DNA from: Bacillus pumilus
GTDB lineage: Bacteria; Bacillota; Bacilli; Bacillales; Bacillaceae
Assembly: GCF_003431975.1 (NCBI RefSeq)
Contig: NZ_CP027116.1
Coordinates: 682,001-746,000, forward strand
Direction: 5' to 3'
Length of the DNA: 64,000 nucleotides
Below the pieces are notes generated by a model, which was given only the letters and a program-made list of their open reading frames with translations, ran no database searches and was not told the origin of the DNA. Within the stretch, counting starts at the first letter, position 1, and the number at the start of each line of letters is the position of its first letter. This document shows positions 1-9,071 of the stretch, piece by piece. The translations under genes were made by a program, and so were the position numbers.

Positions 1-1865
1 AAGGGAAGCAGCTTGATCTTCCAATCGGAGATGATGTTACCGAAACGTTAATTACAGAAAAAGAAGGAAGAATGATCTTTGAACGATTGCTTTCACTGGA
101 TCAAGTGGAACAAATGGTTATTTCAACAACATCTTTACATGATCGTATTCACCGATATGTAGACCGTTTATCCCTTGAGGAAGAGAGCGGCGTGGAGCAT
201 GAACAAGATGGCAATTTGTATTCTCGTCCAGCGCTTTCCACGAATTATGCGGCTCCAGAAACGGAGCTGGAGAAGGCATTAAGTCAACATTGGCAAGCTT
301 TCTTTAAGATTGATGAAATTGGCATAGATGATCATTTCTTTGAAATGGGCGGAGATTCTCTAAAGGCGATTACCTTCATTGGTATCATTCATCGTGCATT
401 TAGTGTAGAGCTGACGCTGCCACAATTTTTCCAAATACCTACGATACGATTAATGGCAGCATATATCGATCAAGCAGATACTGCTGCTTATCATGCGATT
501 GAAAAAGCCGAAGTGAAGGAGCATTATCCTTTGTCGTCTGCGCAAAAACGGTTGTATCTCATGCAGCAAATGGATGTAAACAGCACAGGATACAACGAGT
601 TTAAAGCGGGGCGAATCAAAGGAAAACTCGATATTAGCAGGTTGGAATGGGCATTTCAGCAGCTTATTAAGAGACACGAAAGTTTGCGGACTGCGTTTGT
701 ACTAGAGAATGGTGTTCCTTATCAAAAGATTGAAGAAGAGGTACCATTTGCAGTCACATTATTTGACCTCACTAACGGATCAACACAAGGATCTGAGGAA
801 GAGCAAAAACAAGTGATTGAACAATTTTTGACTGCCTTTACGTTAAGTGAGGCTCCATTGATGAGAGTCGGTGTGATGAAGCTGGCAGAAGAGGAATTCG
901 TGCTCATGCTGGACATGCACCACATTATTTCAGACGGTCTTTCTCAAGATATTTTGGTCAATGACTTTATGCAGTTATATGACGGCAGGACGCTTGAACC
1001 TCTCGCTCTGCAATATAAAGATTTTTCAGAATGGCAAAATGACCTGCTGGCATCAGAAGTACTGAAAGAATCGAGTGATTACTGGAAAGATCGGTTAGAG
1101 GGTGCCCCCCTCCTTGATCTGCCAACAGATTTCGATCGGCCAGAGGTGAGACAATTCCGCGGCGGGCATTATACGTTCCGTATAGAAGAAGCAGAGCTAA
1201 ACGCATTTAAACAGGTGATTTTAAAGGAAGACGCTACACTGTTTATGGGCTTGTTAAGTGTATATCAGATTTTGCTTTACAAATTAAGCGGACAATCAGA
1301 TATCACGGTCGGGGTTCCGGTAGCAGGGAGAAAACAAGAGGAGCTGCAGCAAGTGATCGGTATTTTTGTCAATATGCTGCCACTTCGTTTGTATCCTAAA
1401 GCAGAGCTGACGTACCAGCAATTCCTAGAGGATGTGAAAGCACACGTCATCGATGATTTCGGACATCAAGATTATCAATATGAACAAATGGTTCAAGACC
1501 TTCAGTTAAGCCGGAGTGTCAGCCGGAATCTATTGTTTGATGCTGTGTTCGCCTTGCAAAATATGAATCAGCCAGAACTGAAGGTAGGCGGTTTAACCTT
1601 TAGTGATTATCCGTATGAGACAGGAACGTCACGCTTTGATTTACTCTGGATTGCGTATGAGCAGGAAGACGGTCTTTCTTCAACGATCGAATATAATACT
1701 GAGCTTTTCACAGAGGAAACCATAGAGCGGATTGCGGGCTTGCTGAAAGACATCATGCGGGCTGTTTCAGTAGATGCTGTAAGAATAGAGGAGATCGAAC
1801 TGACTTCTTCGTTCCAGCAATTAGATGACGTATCTCTTTTCGAATTAGATGACTTGAAAATATAA
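1..1865 (+). CDS. Hybrid PKS/NRPS, 3' part: KR end - ACP - condensation domain (5' truncated by window)
   Basis: The reading frame is open to the left edge (first full codon at 3), so only the C-terminal part of a larger synthase is present. About the first 50 residues match the tail of a PKS ketoreductase region; the same 'EEG..F..vL......VS..d' pattern follows the KR in the synthase at 4548. Next comes a carrier domain with the phosphopantetheine serine in GGDSL (codon 357-359), then a complete condensation (C) domain that opens with YPLSSAQKR and carries an intact HHIISDG motif (His codons 918-923). A C domain after a PKS carrier joins a polyketide acyl chain to the amine of an aminoacyl-PCP, here presumably the one made by the next protein. 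In an amicoumacin-type pathway this would be the amide between the polyhydroxy acid and the amino acid. By gene order it may correspond to amiI; that symbol is from memory. Confidence 0.9.
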   Translation, partial: GKQLDLPIGDDVTETLITEKEGRMIFERLLSLDQVEQMVISTTSLHDRIHRYVDRLSLEEESGVEHEQDGNLYSRPALSTNYAAPETELEKALSQHWQAFFKIDEIGIDDHFFEMGGDSLKAITFIGIIHRAFSVELTLPQFFQIPTIRLMAAYIDQADTAAYHAIEKAEVKEHYPLSSAQKRLYLMQQMDVNSTGYNEFKAGRIKGKLDISRLEWAFQQLIKRHESLRTAFVLENGVPYQKIEEEVPFAVTLFDLTNGSTQGSEEEQKQVIEQFLTAFTLSEAPLMRVGVMKLAEEEFVLMLDMHHIISDGLSQDILVNDFMQLYDGRTLEPLALQYKDFSEWQNDLLASEVLKESSDYWKDRLEGAPLLDLPTDFDRPEVRQFRGGHYTFRIEEAELNAFKQVILKEDATLFMGLLSVYQILLYKLSGQSDITVGVPVAGRKQEELQQVIGIFVNMLPLRLYPKAELTYQQFLEDVKAHVIDDFGHQDYQYEQMVQDLQLSRSVSRNLLFDAVFALQNMNQPELKVGGLTFSDYPYETGTSRFDLLWIAYEQEDGLSSTIEYNTELFTEETIERIAGLLKDIMRAVSVDAVRIEEIELTSSFQQLDDVSLFELDDLKI

Positions 1866-1885
1866 GTAAAGAGGTGAATGCAAGA

Positions 1886-4555
1886 GTGATTGAACATGAT
1901 GATTTTCAACTGAAAGCAGCGGCGAAGGAAAGGGTGAGGGAAAGAGCCTACTGGACATCGATCTTATCAGGTGTCCAGCTTGATGGCCGCATTCCACATA
2001 CGGTTTCAAAGGCCGAGCCTGCTGCAATGAACCGATCGCTTCATTCGTCCTTCCCTGTGGCAATGAATCATTCGTTAAAGCAATTATGTGGAGATTCTGA
2101 TTTGCGGCTGTTTATCGTGCTAACCACAGCAGCTTTTGGCTTGCTTCAACGTTATAGCGGAAAAACTGAGTTGATGGTGACTGTTCCTACAATGGAACAG
2201 TCTGCCAATCAATCCGCCATCAATCATATGCTGCCGCTTAAGGCGGAGATTGAGCCTCATATGAGCTTTAGCGCAGGGCTAGAGGCAGTGAAACAATCGT
2301 TTCAGGAGGCAGTGCGTCATCAAAACTATCCTGTTCAAATATTAATGGATGAGCTTTGGCGTTCAGTAGGAGAAGACAAGAAGCGGGTCAATCTGGCATG
2401 TGCATTTGAACCATTGCATGGGAATGCTGACCGAGAGCAGCTGCATGCGGATGTGCTTATTGTTTGGAAGAAAGAACAAGATCACCTTCATGCTGAAGTT
2501 CACTGGGATGCTTCTATTTATGATGACCACATGATGGAGCAGTTCTCCAATCATTTCATGAGATTCACAGAGCAATGTCTCGAAACGCCTGAGCAAATGA
2601 TGAGCACACACTCATTTTTATCTGATGTAGAGAAAAGTCAGCTGTTTGATTCATTTCAAGGGGAGTCGCTCGCTTATCCAGTGGATCGTGATATTGTGTC
2701 GTTATTTCAACAACAAGTTCAATTGCATCCAGCGCGAACGGCTGTTGTGTTTGGCACTACCTCCTATACATATGAAGAGGTTGATCAATTATCTGATCGC
2801 ATTGCGCTTAGACTGTCTCAAAGTCAGATAACACGTGAGACTCCTGTTGGACTCAGAATGTATCGATCTGCTGAACTAGTCATTGCCATTCTTGGCATCT
2901 TAAAGGCTGGCTATGCTTATTTACCGATTGATGTCCATCTGCCGATCGAAAGAATTCGGTATATGCTCAAAAACAGCGGCGCTGCAGCTATTGTCTCGGA
3001 TGCAGAAGGACACGAAGGATTGGATGTCGAGGTTCATGTGATTCAAGACATGCTTCAAGAATCATCAATAAAAGAGAATCTGACTTGGTCAATCTCGCCT
3101 TCCGATATGGCGTATGTCCTGTATACATCAGGTACGACAGGGCATCCGAAAGGTGTCGTTATCGAACATCGTCATGTCATTAATTTGGTATATGGAATGA
3201 AAACGCGCTTTTTTGATTTGCTCCCTAATCCTTTGCAAGTAGGGATGCTAGCTTCACACATTTTTGATGCGTCTGTTCAAACATTGTTTCCGGCATTGCT
3301 CCTCGGACATACACTGCATATTGCCAAAGATGAAGTCCGTATGGATGGGCATGCATTATGGTCCTTTTACCAAGAACATCACATTCAGCTGTCTGATGTG
3401 ACTCCCTCCCACTTGAAGCTGATGAACAAAGCAGCAGCGCAATCAAGACAAGACCTGCCTGCGTTGAACATGCTGCTGGTTGGCGGAGAGGTGTTCACAA
3501 AAGAGCTGATGGATCAATTTTTACAGCATATATCAGGTGAAAAACCGATCATGATTAATGCGTATGGGCCGACTGAATGTACGGTTCAGTCATCATCCTT
3601 TTTGATTCCCCAAGACTGGGATGAGCAAGTCATTCCTATTGGGCAGCCGATGCCGAATGAACATATTTTCATATGTGACGCGCAAGGAGAGCCAGTTCCG
3701 ATTGGCGTCTTTGGAGAGTTATATATAACAGGCGATGGTGTAGGTCGTGGGTACATCAATCACCCTGATCTGAGCAAGGAGAAATTTATTAAAAAACCAG
3801 AGCTCAGCAGCGGGATGTTATACGGTACGGGAGACCTTGCAAGATGGCGGTTTGATGGTTTATTAGAATTTGCAAAGAGAAACGACGGTCAAGTGAAAAT
3901 TAGGGGATATCGAATTGAGCTAGAGGAAATCCGCAGAGCGATTCTTGATGACCCGCATATGCAAGGATTGATTCAAGATGTCATTGTCATTCCTAAGGAA
4001 ACGCAGGGTCAGGACCAATACATTTGCGCATACATGATGGCAAAACAAGTGATAGATCAGCGCGCGCTTCGTCAGTCTTTAAGTGAAAGATTACCAGGTT
4101 ATATGGTGCCGAGACATGTCATCGAAATAGAGCAATTTCCTTTAAATCTATCAGGGAAATTGGATATCCAAGCACTGCCGAATCCAGAAGATCAGCTGGC
4201 AGACAATCAAGAGCCTGTGACCATTCAAGCACATAATGAAACAGAGCAGAAGCTTGTTCGCATTTTCGCCTCTATTTTACAAGTCCCTGCTTCGCAGATT
4301 CGTATAGATGAACCGTTTTTTGACTTAGGCGGGAACTCTTTTAATATCGTTGAGTTGTCCAATAAAGTGAAAGAGGAATTTCAGCAGGAGTTGACAGTGA
4401 TGGAGCTGTTCCAATTTACAACTGTTTCACAAATAGCTGCTCAATTAAAAAACAAAGCATCAGGGCAAGAGAAACAAATCGAAGATGATGGAGAAAATGA
4501 AGCGGATGACTTAGAAAGTGCCGCTCAACTGTTAGGCGGGATGATAGATGAGTAA
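1886..4555 (+). CDS. NRPS: C-terminal half of a C domain - adenylation domain - PCP
   Basis: About the first 220 residues resemble only the C-terminal lobe of a condensation domain; there is no HHxxxDG motif. The adenylation (A) domain follows, with SGTTGHPKG (3128-3154), NAYGPTE, YGTGDL, a GYRIELEE core and the late lysine in NLSGKLD. A PCP ends the protein (GGNS, serine codon 4337-4339). Aligned by eye to GrsA, the substrate-pocket residues read D-A-Q-D-L-G-A-V-Q-K, starting at Asp codon 3266. This is closer to Gln/Glu codes than to the usual Leu codes, although Leu is expected for amicoumacin. I prefer the GTG at 1886 because AGAGGTGA at 1870-1877 lies 8 bp upstream; the GTG at 1874 lies inside that ribosome binding site. 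The gene follows the previous stop by 20 bp and overlaps the next gene by 8 bp. Activated amino acid on the PCP should accept the acyl chain from the upstream C domain and then pass to the PKS modules. Confidence 0.9.
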   Translation: MIEHDDFQLKAAAKERVRERAYWTSILSGVQLDGRIPHTVSKAEPAAMNRSLHSSFPVAMNHSLKQLCGDSDLRLFIVLTTAAFGLLQRYSGKTELMVTVPTMEQSANQSAINHMLPLKAEIEPHMSFSAGLEAVKQSFQEAVRHQNYPVQILMDELWRSVGEDKKRVNLACAFEPLHGNADREQLHADVLIVWKKEQDHLHAEVHWDASIYDDHMMEQFSNHFMRFTEQCLETPEQMMSTHSFLSDVEKSQLFDSFQGESLAYPVDRDIVSLFQQQVQLHPARTAVVFGTTSYTYEEVDQLSDRIALRLSQSQITRETPVGLRMYRSAELVIAILGILKAGYAYLPIDVHLPIERIRYMLKNSGAAAIVSDAEGHEGLDVEVHVIQDMLQESSIKENLTWSISPSDMAYVLYTSGTTGHPKGVVIEHRHVINLVYGMKTRFFDLLPNPLQVGMLASHIFDASVQTLFPALLLGHTLHIAKDEVRMDGHALWSFYQEHHIQLSDVTPSHLKLMNKAAAQSRQDLPALNMLLVGGEVFTKELMDQFLQHISGEKPIMINAYGPTECTVQSSSFLIPQDWDEQVIPIGQPMPNEHIFICDAQGEPVPIGVFGELYITGDGVGRGYINHPDLSKEKFIKKPELSSGMLYGTGDLARWRFDGLLEFAKRNDGQVKIRGYRIELEEIRRAILDDPHMQGLIQDVIVIPKETQGQDQYICAYMMAKQVIDQRALRQSLSERLPGYMVPRHVIEIEQFPLNLSGKLDIQALPNPEDQLADNQEPVTIQAHNETEQKLVRIFASILQVPASQIRIDEPFFDLGGNSFNIVELSNKVKEEFQQELTVMELFQFTTVSQIAAQLKNKASGQEKQIEDDGENEADDLESAAQLLGGMIDE

Positions 4556-7500
4556 GTTCACAGGATTAGAGGTTGCAGTGGTTGGGATGGCCTGCCGTTT
4601 TCCGGGAGCAAAGAATATTCATCACTTTTGGGACAACCTTGCAAATGGAAGAGAGTTTATTACGTTCTTTTCGAAGGAAGAGCTGCTTGAGGCAGGGGTT
4701 GAGAAAGAAGCATTGGATCATGAGCAATATGTACGTGCCAAAGGAGCAGTTGATCAGCATGATCATTTTGATGCAGATTTCTTTGGTTATTCACAGCGTG
4801 AAGCAGAAGTAATGGACCCGCAGATCCGCATGTTTCATGAGGTGGCGTGGGAATCTCTTGAAGATGCAGGCTATAACCCTGAAACCTATCAGGAACCAAT
4901 TGGTTTATTTGGAGCCGCCTCTGCTAATTTATATTGGCAAGCTGCTTCCATGCTGATGAGAACGAATCACTCATCCGAACAATTTGCGGCTGTTCAGTTA
5001 ACAGATAAAGATTTCATGAACACAAAGGTATCTTATAAATTGAATTTGAAGGGGCCGAGCGTAGCTGTTGATACAGCTTGTTCTTCCTCTTTGACTGCCA
5101 TTCATATGGCGGCGCGCGCCTTAATTACCGGAGAATGTAAAATGGCTCTCGCAGGCGGCGTCACCATTACGACCCCTCACAAAAAAGGATACATGTATCA
5201 AGAGGGCATGATCATGTCGCCAGATGGGCACTGCCGGGCTTTTGATGAACAGGCAGAAGGCACCGTAGGCGGTGAGGGCTGCGGCGTTGTTGTGCTCAAA
5301 TCATTAAAGCAGGCACTAAAAGATAAGGACCATATCTATGGCGTGATTAAAGGTTCAGCCTATAACAATGACGGCGGGCGGAAGGTTGGCTACACAGCAC
5401 CAAGTATAGAAGGACAAAGCGAAGTGATTAAAAAGGCACTCAACATCAGTCGTGTAGAAGCTGAGAGTATTTCTTATATTGAAGCACATGGCACAGGTAC
5501 AACTCTTGGAGATCCGGTTGAAATTGAGTCACTAAAGAAAGCCTTTCAAACGGATAAAAAACAGTTTTGTGCGATTGGGTCTGTGAAAACCAATATTGGT
5601 CATCTTGACTCAGCCGCAGGGGTTGCAGGTTTTATCAAGACAGCGCTTAGTCTGTACCATCAGATACTGCCTCCTAGCCTTCATTATAAAAAGCCGAATC
5701 CGAAAATTGATTTTGAATCAAGTCCATTTTATGTCAATACTACACCCGTACCATGGACGAAAACAGAGCAGCCGCTGCGTGCCGGAGTTAGTTCATTTGG
5801 AGTCGGCGGAACGAATGTACACCTGATCATGGAAGAGGCACCCGCCGCCGACAAACCGTCAGTAGAAAGAGATCATGAACTAATGGTGATTTCTGCAAGA
5901 TCGAAGCAGGCGGTTCAAAAATCTGCTGAACAAATGACATCTTATTTAAAAGAACAAAAGCGTGTCACACTATCCGAGGCTGCCTTTACACTGCAAGAGG
6001 GCAGAAAGCATTTTCCTTATCGACAAGCTTTTCTTGCAGATCCTGACCGCACATTCCAGTCAGCGGGACAGCCACAAAAGGCCTTTCAACAGCCTGCAGT
6101 CGTCTGGATGTTTTCTGGACAAGGTGCTCAGTATGTGAATATGGGCAAAGATTTATATGAGAAAGATCCTGAATTTAAACAAATGCTTCAGAAATGTTTT
6201 GCCATCATTTTATCTTTATCAGGTGTTGAGATCGAGAACGTGTTATACCCAACAACCGAAGAAGAGTTCATAAAAGCAGAACAGCTCATGCAGCAAACAT
6301 CATATACACAAATCATCTTGTTTAGTTTTGAGTATGCACTCGCATCGAAGCTGATGGGACTAGGCATACGTCCGCATTATTTCATTGGTCATAGCATTGG
6401 AGAAATAACAGCTGCCTGCGTGGCCGGTATTATACACCTTGAAGATGCAATCCGTATCGTTTTAAAAAGAGGCAGTTTGATGCAAAAAATGCCTCGGGGT
6501 GAAATGGCCGGAGTGTCACTCTCCGCCGAAGAGATTGAACATGATCTTCCTGAAGGTGTCGAGCTTTCTGCGGTGAATAGCTCGCAATTATCTGTTGTTT
6601 CCGGTTCTTCAGAACGATTACAGATCTATCTCGAACAAGCTGAAAAAAGAGGAGCTTCTGTCCAAACATTGAAAACCTCTCATGCCTTTCATACAAGTAT
6701 GATGGCTGAAGCGTCCGAACAGTTTAAGCACGTTCTCTCCGAAATCACCTATCAACAGGGCGAGATTCCGATTCTTTCGAATGTGACAGGGAACTGGTTA
6801 ACAAATGAGCAAGCCTCATCGCCTGATTACTGGGCATCTCATATCAGACAGCCTGTTTTATTTAGTCAAGGATTAGAGACGTTACTTGGACTTGGAGAAG
6901 TGGTTTTCATTGAAGTGGGGCCAGGTCATACGTTGACTCAATTTGTGAAACGACATGAGGACTATGATGTGAACAAAGCAGCGGCTGTTTCATTGGTGAG
7001 ACACCCAAAAGAACAAGCTGCTGATGATGAATATATGAAAAAAGCTATAGGGAAGCTGTGGAGTTTTGGAGTGGAACCGAACTGGAGCGCTGTCAGAAAA
7101 GAAAAGGCCCCATATCGAGTGTCACTGCCAACATATCCATTCGAGCATCAAATATTCCCCTCTCCGCAGTTTAAAGCAGATCAGCTGATGACCGCTATAG
7201 AGCCATCAAAAAAGGGAGAGAGATTCTCCGCTGATTTTGAAGACTGGTTTTATATACCGGTGTGGGAGCGCTCTGCACCTGTACTAAAAGAGCAGCATCA
7301 TCAAGGGAAGCGTATCTTGGTTTTTGAGAAAAGTGGTCATATTGGCGACTATTTGAAAGAACGGTATGCAGAGGTTGTCAGCGTCTGTCAAAGTGATCAT
7401 ACGATCAAAAAACATGACCAGTTGATGAAGGCTGACGTTCATATGCTGTCACACTTAGAGTGGGTGATGGCTGAACTGCACCAATCTGGGTTTATACCGG

Positions 7501-9053
7501 AAGAGATCATCTGGATGCATGATGAACTGACAGAAGATACAGGTGATCAGCCAAACTACTTATCTGTACTCGATCTCGTCAGGCTCATCAGTCAGCATCA
7601 TAACACAACCATCCGTCTTCATCTTGTGTCAAATCAATCGCATGATGTCATCGGGATGGAGAATATCAATCCTCTTCAAGCAACATGCACTGGACTAGCT
7701 CTGACCATTCCTCAAGAATATCAGCATATTGCGTGTCAGCACGTTGATTTATGTCAGGAAACAAAGGCGGACTGGCCGCTATTTCTTTCATATGAGGTGG
7801 CAATGCACGATCAAGAGGCGGTTGTGGCGTATCGGGGGAACAGCAGGTGGGTTCGAAAAGCTTCGAGTACACCTTTAAGTAAAGAGGAATCGTCCACGCA
7901 GCCTTTCAGGACTCATGGTGTTTACCTCCTGACCGGCGGTATGGGAGGCATTGGCTTCACACTAGCTCAACATTTAGCAGAAACGTATCAAGCAAAACTT
8001 GTGTTCCTCAGCCGATCACAAATACGTGAACGCTCTGCATGGCATGAGCTGAGTGATGCAGATGGGAAAGAAGCTGAAACCGTGAAAAAGCTGATGACTC
8101 TTGAAGAGTTAGGAGCTGATGTACTAACTGTACACGGTGATGTGTCAGATAAAGACGCTGTGCAGAAAGCGGTCCAGCTGGCTCATAAAACGTTTGGCGA
8201 TTTACATGGTGTCATCCATGCGGCAGGAGAGGCAGATGGGAAGATCATCCAAGCAAGAACAGCAGACGATGAAATTCGCATGTGTCAGGCAAAAATCAAC
8301 GGGACCTATGTGCTGGATGAAGCACTCAAGAATGAAACGCTCGACTTCGTTTTACTTTGTTCATCCTTAGTGTCCTTTCTTGGAGCGGCTGGACAAGTGG
8401 CTTATGCGGCTTCCAATGCTTTTATGGACAGCTTTGCTCAAGCGAAGAGGCGGGAAGGAAAGCCAGTGATTTCTTTAAACTGGGATCGATGGGAAAAAGT
8501 CGGCATGGCACACGGCTCAGCATTAGCGGCCAAAGTCAATGACATGATGGCGCTCGAGGAGCAGGCGGGAATTTCGCCAGAAGAAGGAATCAAGGCCTTT
8601 CAGGAAGTGCTTCGTCTAGATTATCCACAAATTCTTGTTTCTGTTCGAGACATGACTGAGAGAATAAAACACCGCTTAACACCTATTCAGGAGGAAAAAG
8701 AGTCGTGTCAACAAATATCGCAGGTCATAGATGATCGCCTAGAAGTCTCATTGAATGATGCACTCAGCTCCTTTTTTCCTCATGAACCGGATGTGAATGA
8801 GAACTTCTTTGAAATGGGTGCGACATCCCTTGATTTGCTGCAGATGAGCGGTCATATTAAATCAATTTATGGGATAGAGGTTCCAGTGGTCATGATGTAT
8901 AGTCATCCAACGATCGCGTCATTGGCGGCAGAACTGAAGAAGATACATGGCGTGAAGGAAGAAAAGCAAGCTGTCACTGAATCATCTAATCTCCGCAAAC
9001 AGGCGATGGCAGATGGGAAAAACCGCCGTAAACAGAGATTAAAAAGAAAATAG
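4548..9053 (+). CDS. Type I PKS module: KS-AT-KR-ACP
   Basis: Single complete extension module of 1501 residues. The KS has its cysteine in DTACSSS (Cys178), EAHGTGT and NIGHLDSAAG. The AT has GHSIGE with Ser616 and the HAFH motif at 712-715 that marks malonyl-CoA selectivity. The ketoreductase has the nucleotide-binding GGMGGIG near 1125 and the catalytic tyrosine in YAASN (Tyr1286); the Leu-Asp-Asp marker of B-type KRs is absent after HAAG. The carrier serine is in MGATSL (Ser1427). There is no DH or ER, so the first extension should leave a beta-hydroxyl. This would reduce the former amino-acid carboxyl carbon, the hydroxyl needed later to close an isocoumarin lactone. The ATG lies 7 bp after GGCGGG and overlaps the previous stop by 8 bp, which suggests translational coupling. 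By order it could be amiK. Confidence 0.93.
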   Translation: MSKFTGLEVAVVGMACRFPGAKNIHHFWDNLANGREFITFFSKEELLEAGVEKEALDHEQYVRAKGAVDQHDHFDADFFGYSQREAEVMDPQIRMFHEVAWESLEDAGYNPETYQEPIGLFGAASANLYWQAASMLMRTNHSSEQFAAVQLTDKDFMNTKVSYKLNLKGPSVAVDTACSSSLTAIHMAARALITGECKMALAGGVTITTPHKKGYMYQEGMIMSPDGHCRAFDEQAEGTVGGEGCGVVVLKSLKQALKDKDHIYGVIKGSAYNNDGGRKVGYTAPSIEGQSEVIKKALNISRVEAESISYIEAHGTGTTLGDPVEIESLKKAFQTDKKQFCAIGSVKTNIGHLDSAAGVAGFIKTALSLYHQILPPSLHYKKPNPKIDFESSPFYVNTTPVPWTKTEQPLRAGVSSFGVGGTNVHLIMEEAPAADKPSVERDHELMVISARSKQAVQKSAEQMTSYLKEQKRVTLSEAAFTLQEGRKHFPYRQAFLADPDRTFQSAGQPQKAFQQPAVVWMFSGQGAQYVNMGKDLYEKDPEFKQMLQKCFAIILSLSGVEIENVLYPTTEEEFIKAEQLMQQTSYTQIILFSFEYALASKLMGLGIRPHYFIGHSIGEITAACVAGIIHLEDAIRIVLKRGSLMQKMPRGEMAGVSLSAEEIEHDLPEGVELSAVNSSQLSVVSGSSERLQIYLEQAEKRGASVQTLKTSHAFHTSMMAEASEQFKHVLSEITYQQGEIPILSNVTGNWLTNEQASSPDYWASHIRQPVLFSQGLETLLGLGEVVFIEVGPGHTLTQFVKRHEDYDVNKAAAVSLVRHPKEQAADDEYMKKAIGKLWSFGVEPNWSAVRKEKAPYRVSLPTYPFEHQIFPSPQFKADQLMTAIEPSKKGERFSADFEDWFYIPVWERSAPVLKEQHHQGKRILVFEKSGHIGDYLKERYAEVVSVCQSDHTIKKHDQLMKADVHMLSHLEWVMAELHQSGFIPEEIIWMHDELTEDTGDQPNYLSVLDLVRLISQHHNTTIRLHLVSNQSHDVIGMENINPLQATCTGLALTIPQEYQHIACQHVDLCQETKADWPLFLSYEVAMHDQEAVVAYRGNSRWVRKASSTPLSKEESSTQPFRTHGVYLLTGGMGGIGFTLAQHLAETYQAKLVFLSRSQIRERSAWHELSDADGKEAETVKKLMTLEELGADVLTVHGDVSDKDAVQKAVQLAHKTFGDLHGVIHAAGEADGKIIQARTADDEIRMCQAKINGTYVLDEALKNETLDFVLLCSSLVSFLGAAGQVAYAASNAFMDSFAQAKRREGKPVISLNWDRWEKVGMAHGSALAAKVNDMMALEEQAGISPEEGIKAFQEVLRLDYPQILVSVRDMTERIKHRLTPIQEEKESCQQISQVIDDRLEVSLNDALSSFFPHEPDVNENFFEMGATSLDLLQMSGHIKSIYGIEVPVVMMYSHPTIASLAAELKKIHGVKEEKQAVTESSNLRKQAMADGKNRRKQRLKRK

Positions 9054-9071
9054 ATGGGAGAAATGCAGCGT

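Noticed and set aside
9054..9071. Six extra N-terminal codons of the bimodular PKS
   Set aside because: ATG 9054 touches the previous stop without a binding site, while GGGAGA is placed for the ATG at 9072. Kept as an alternative only.
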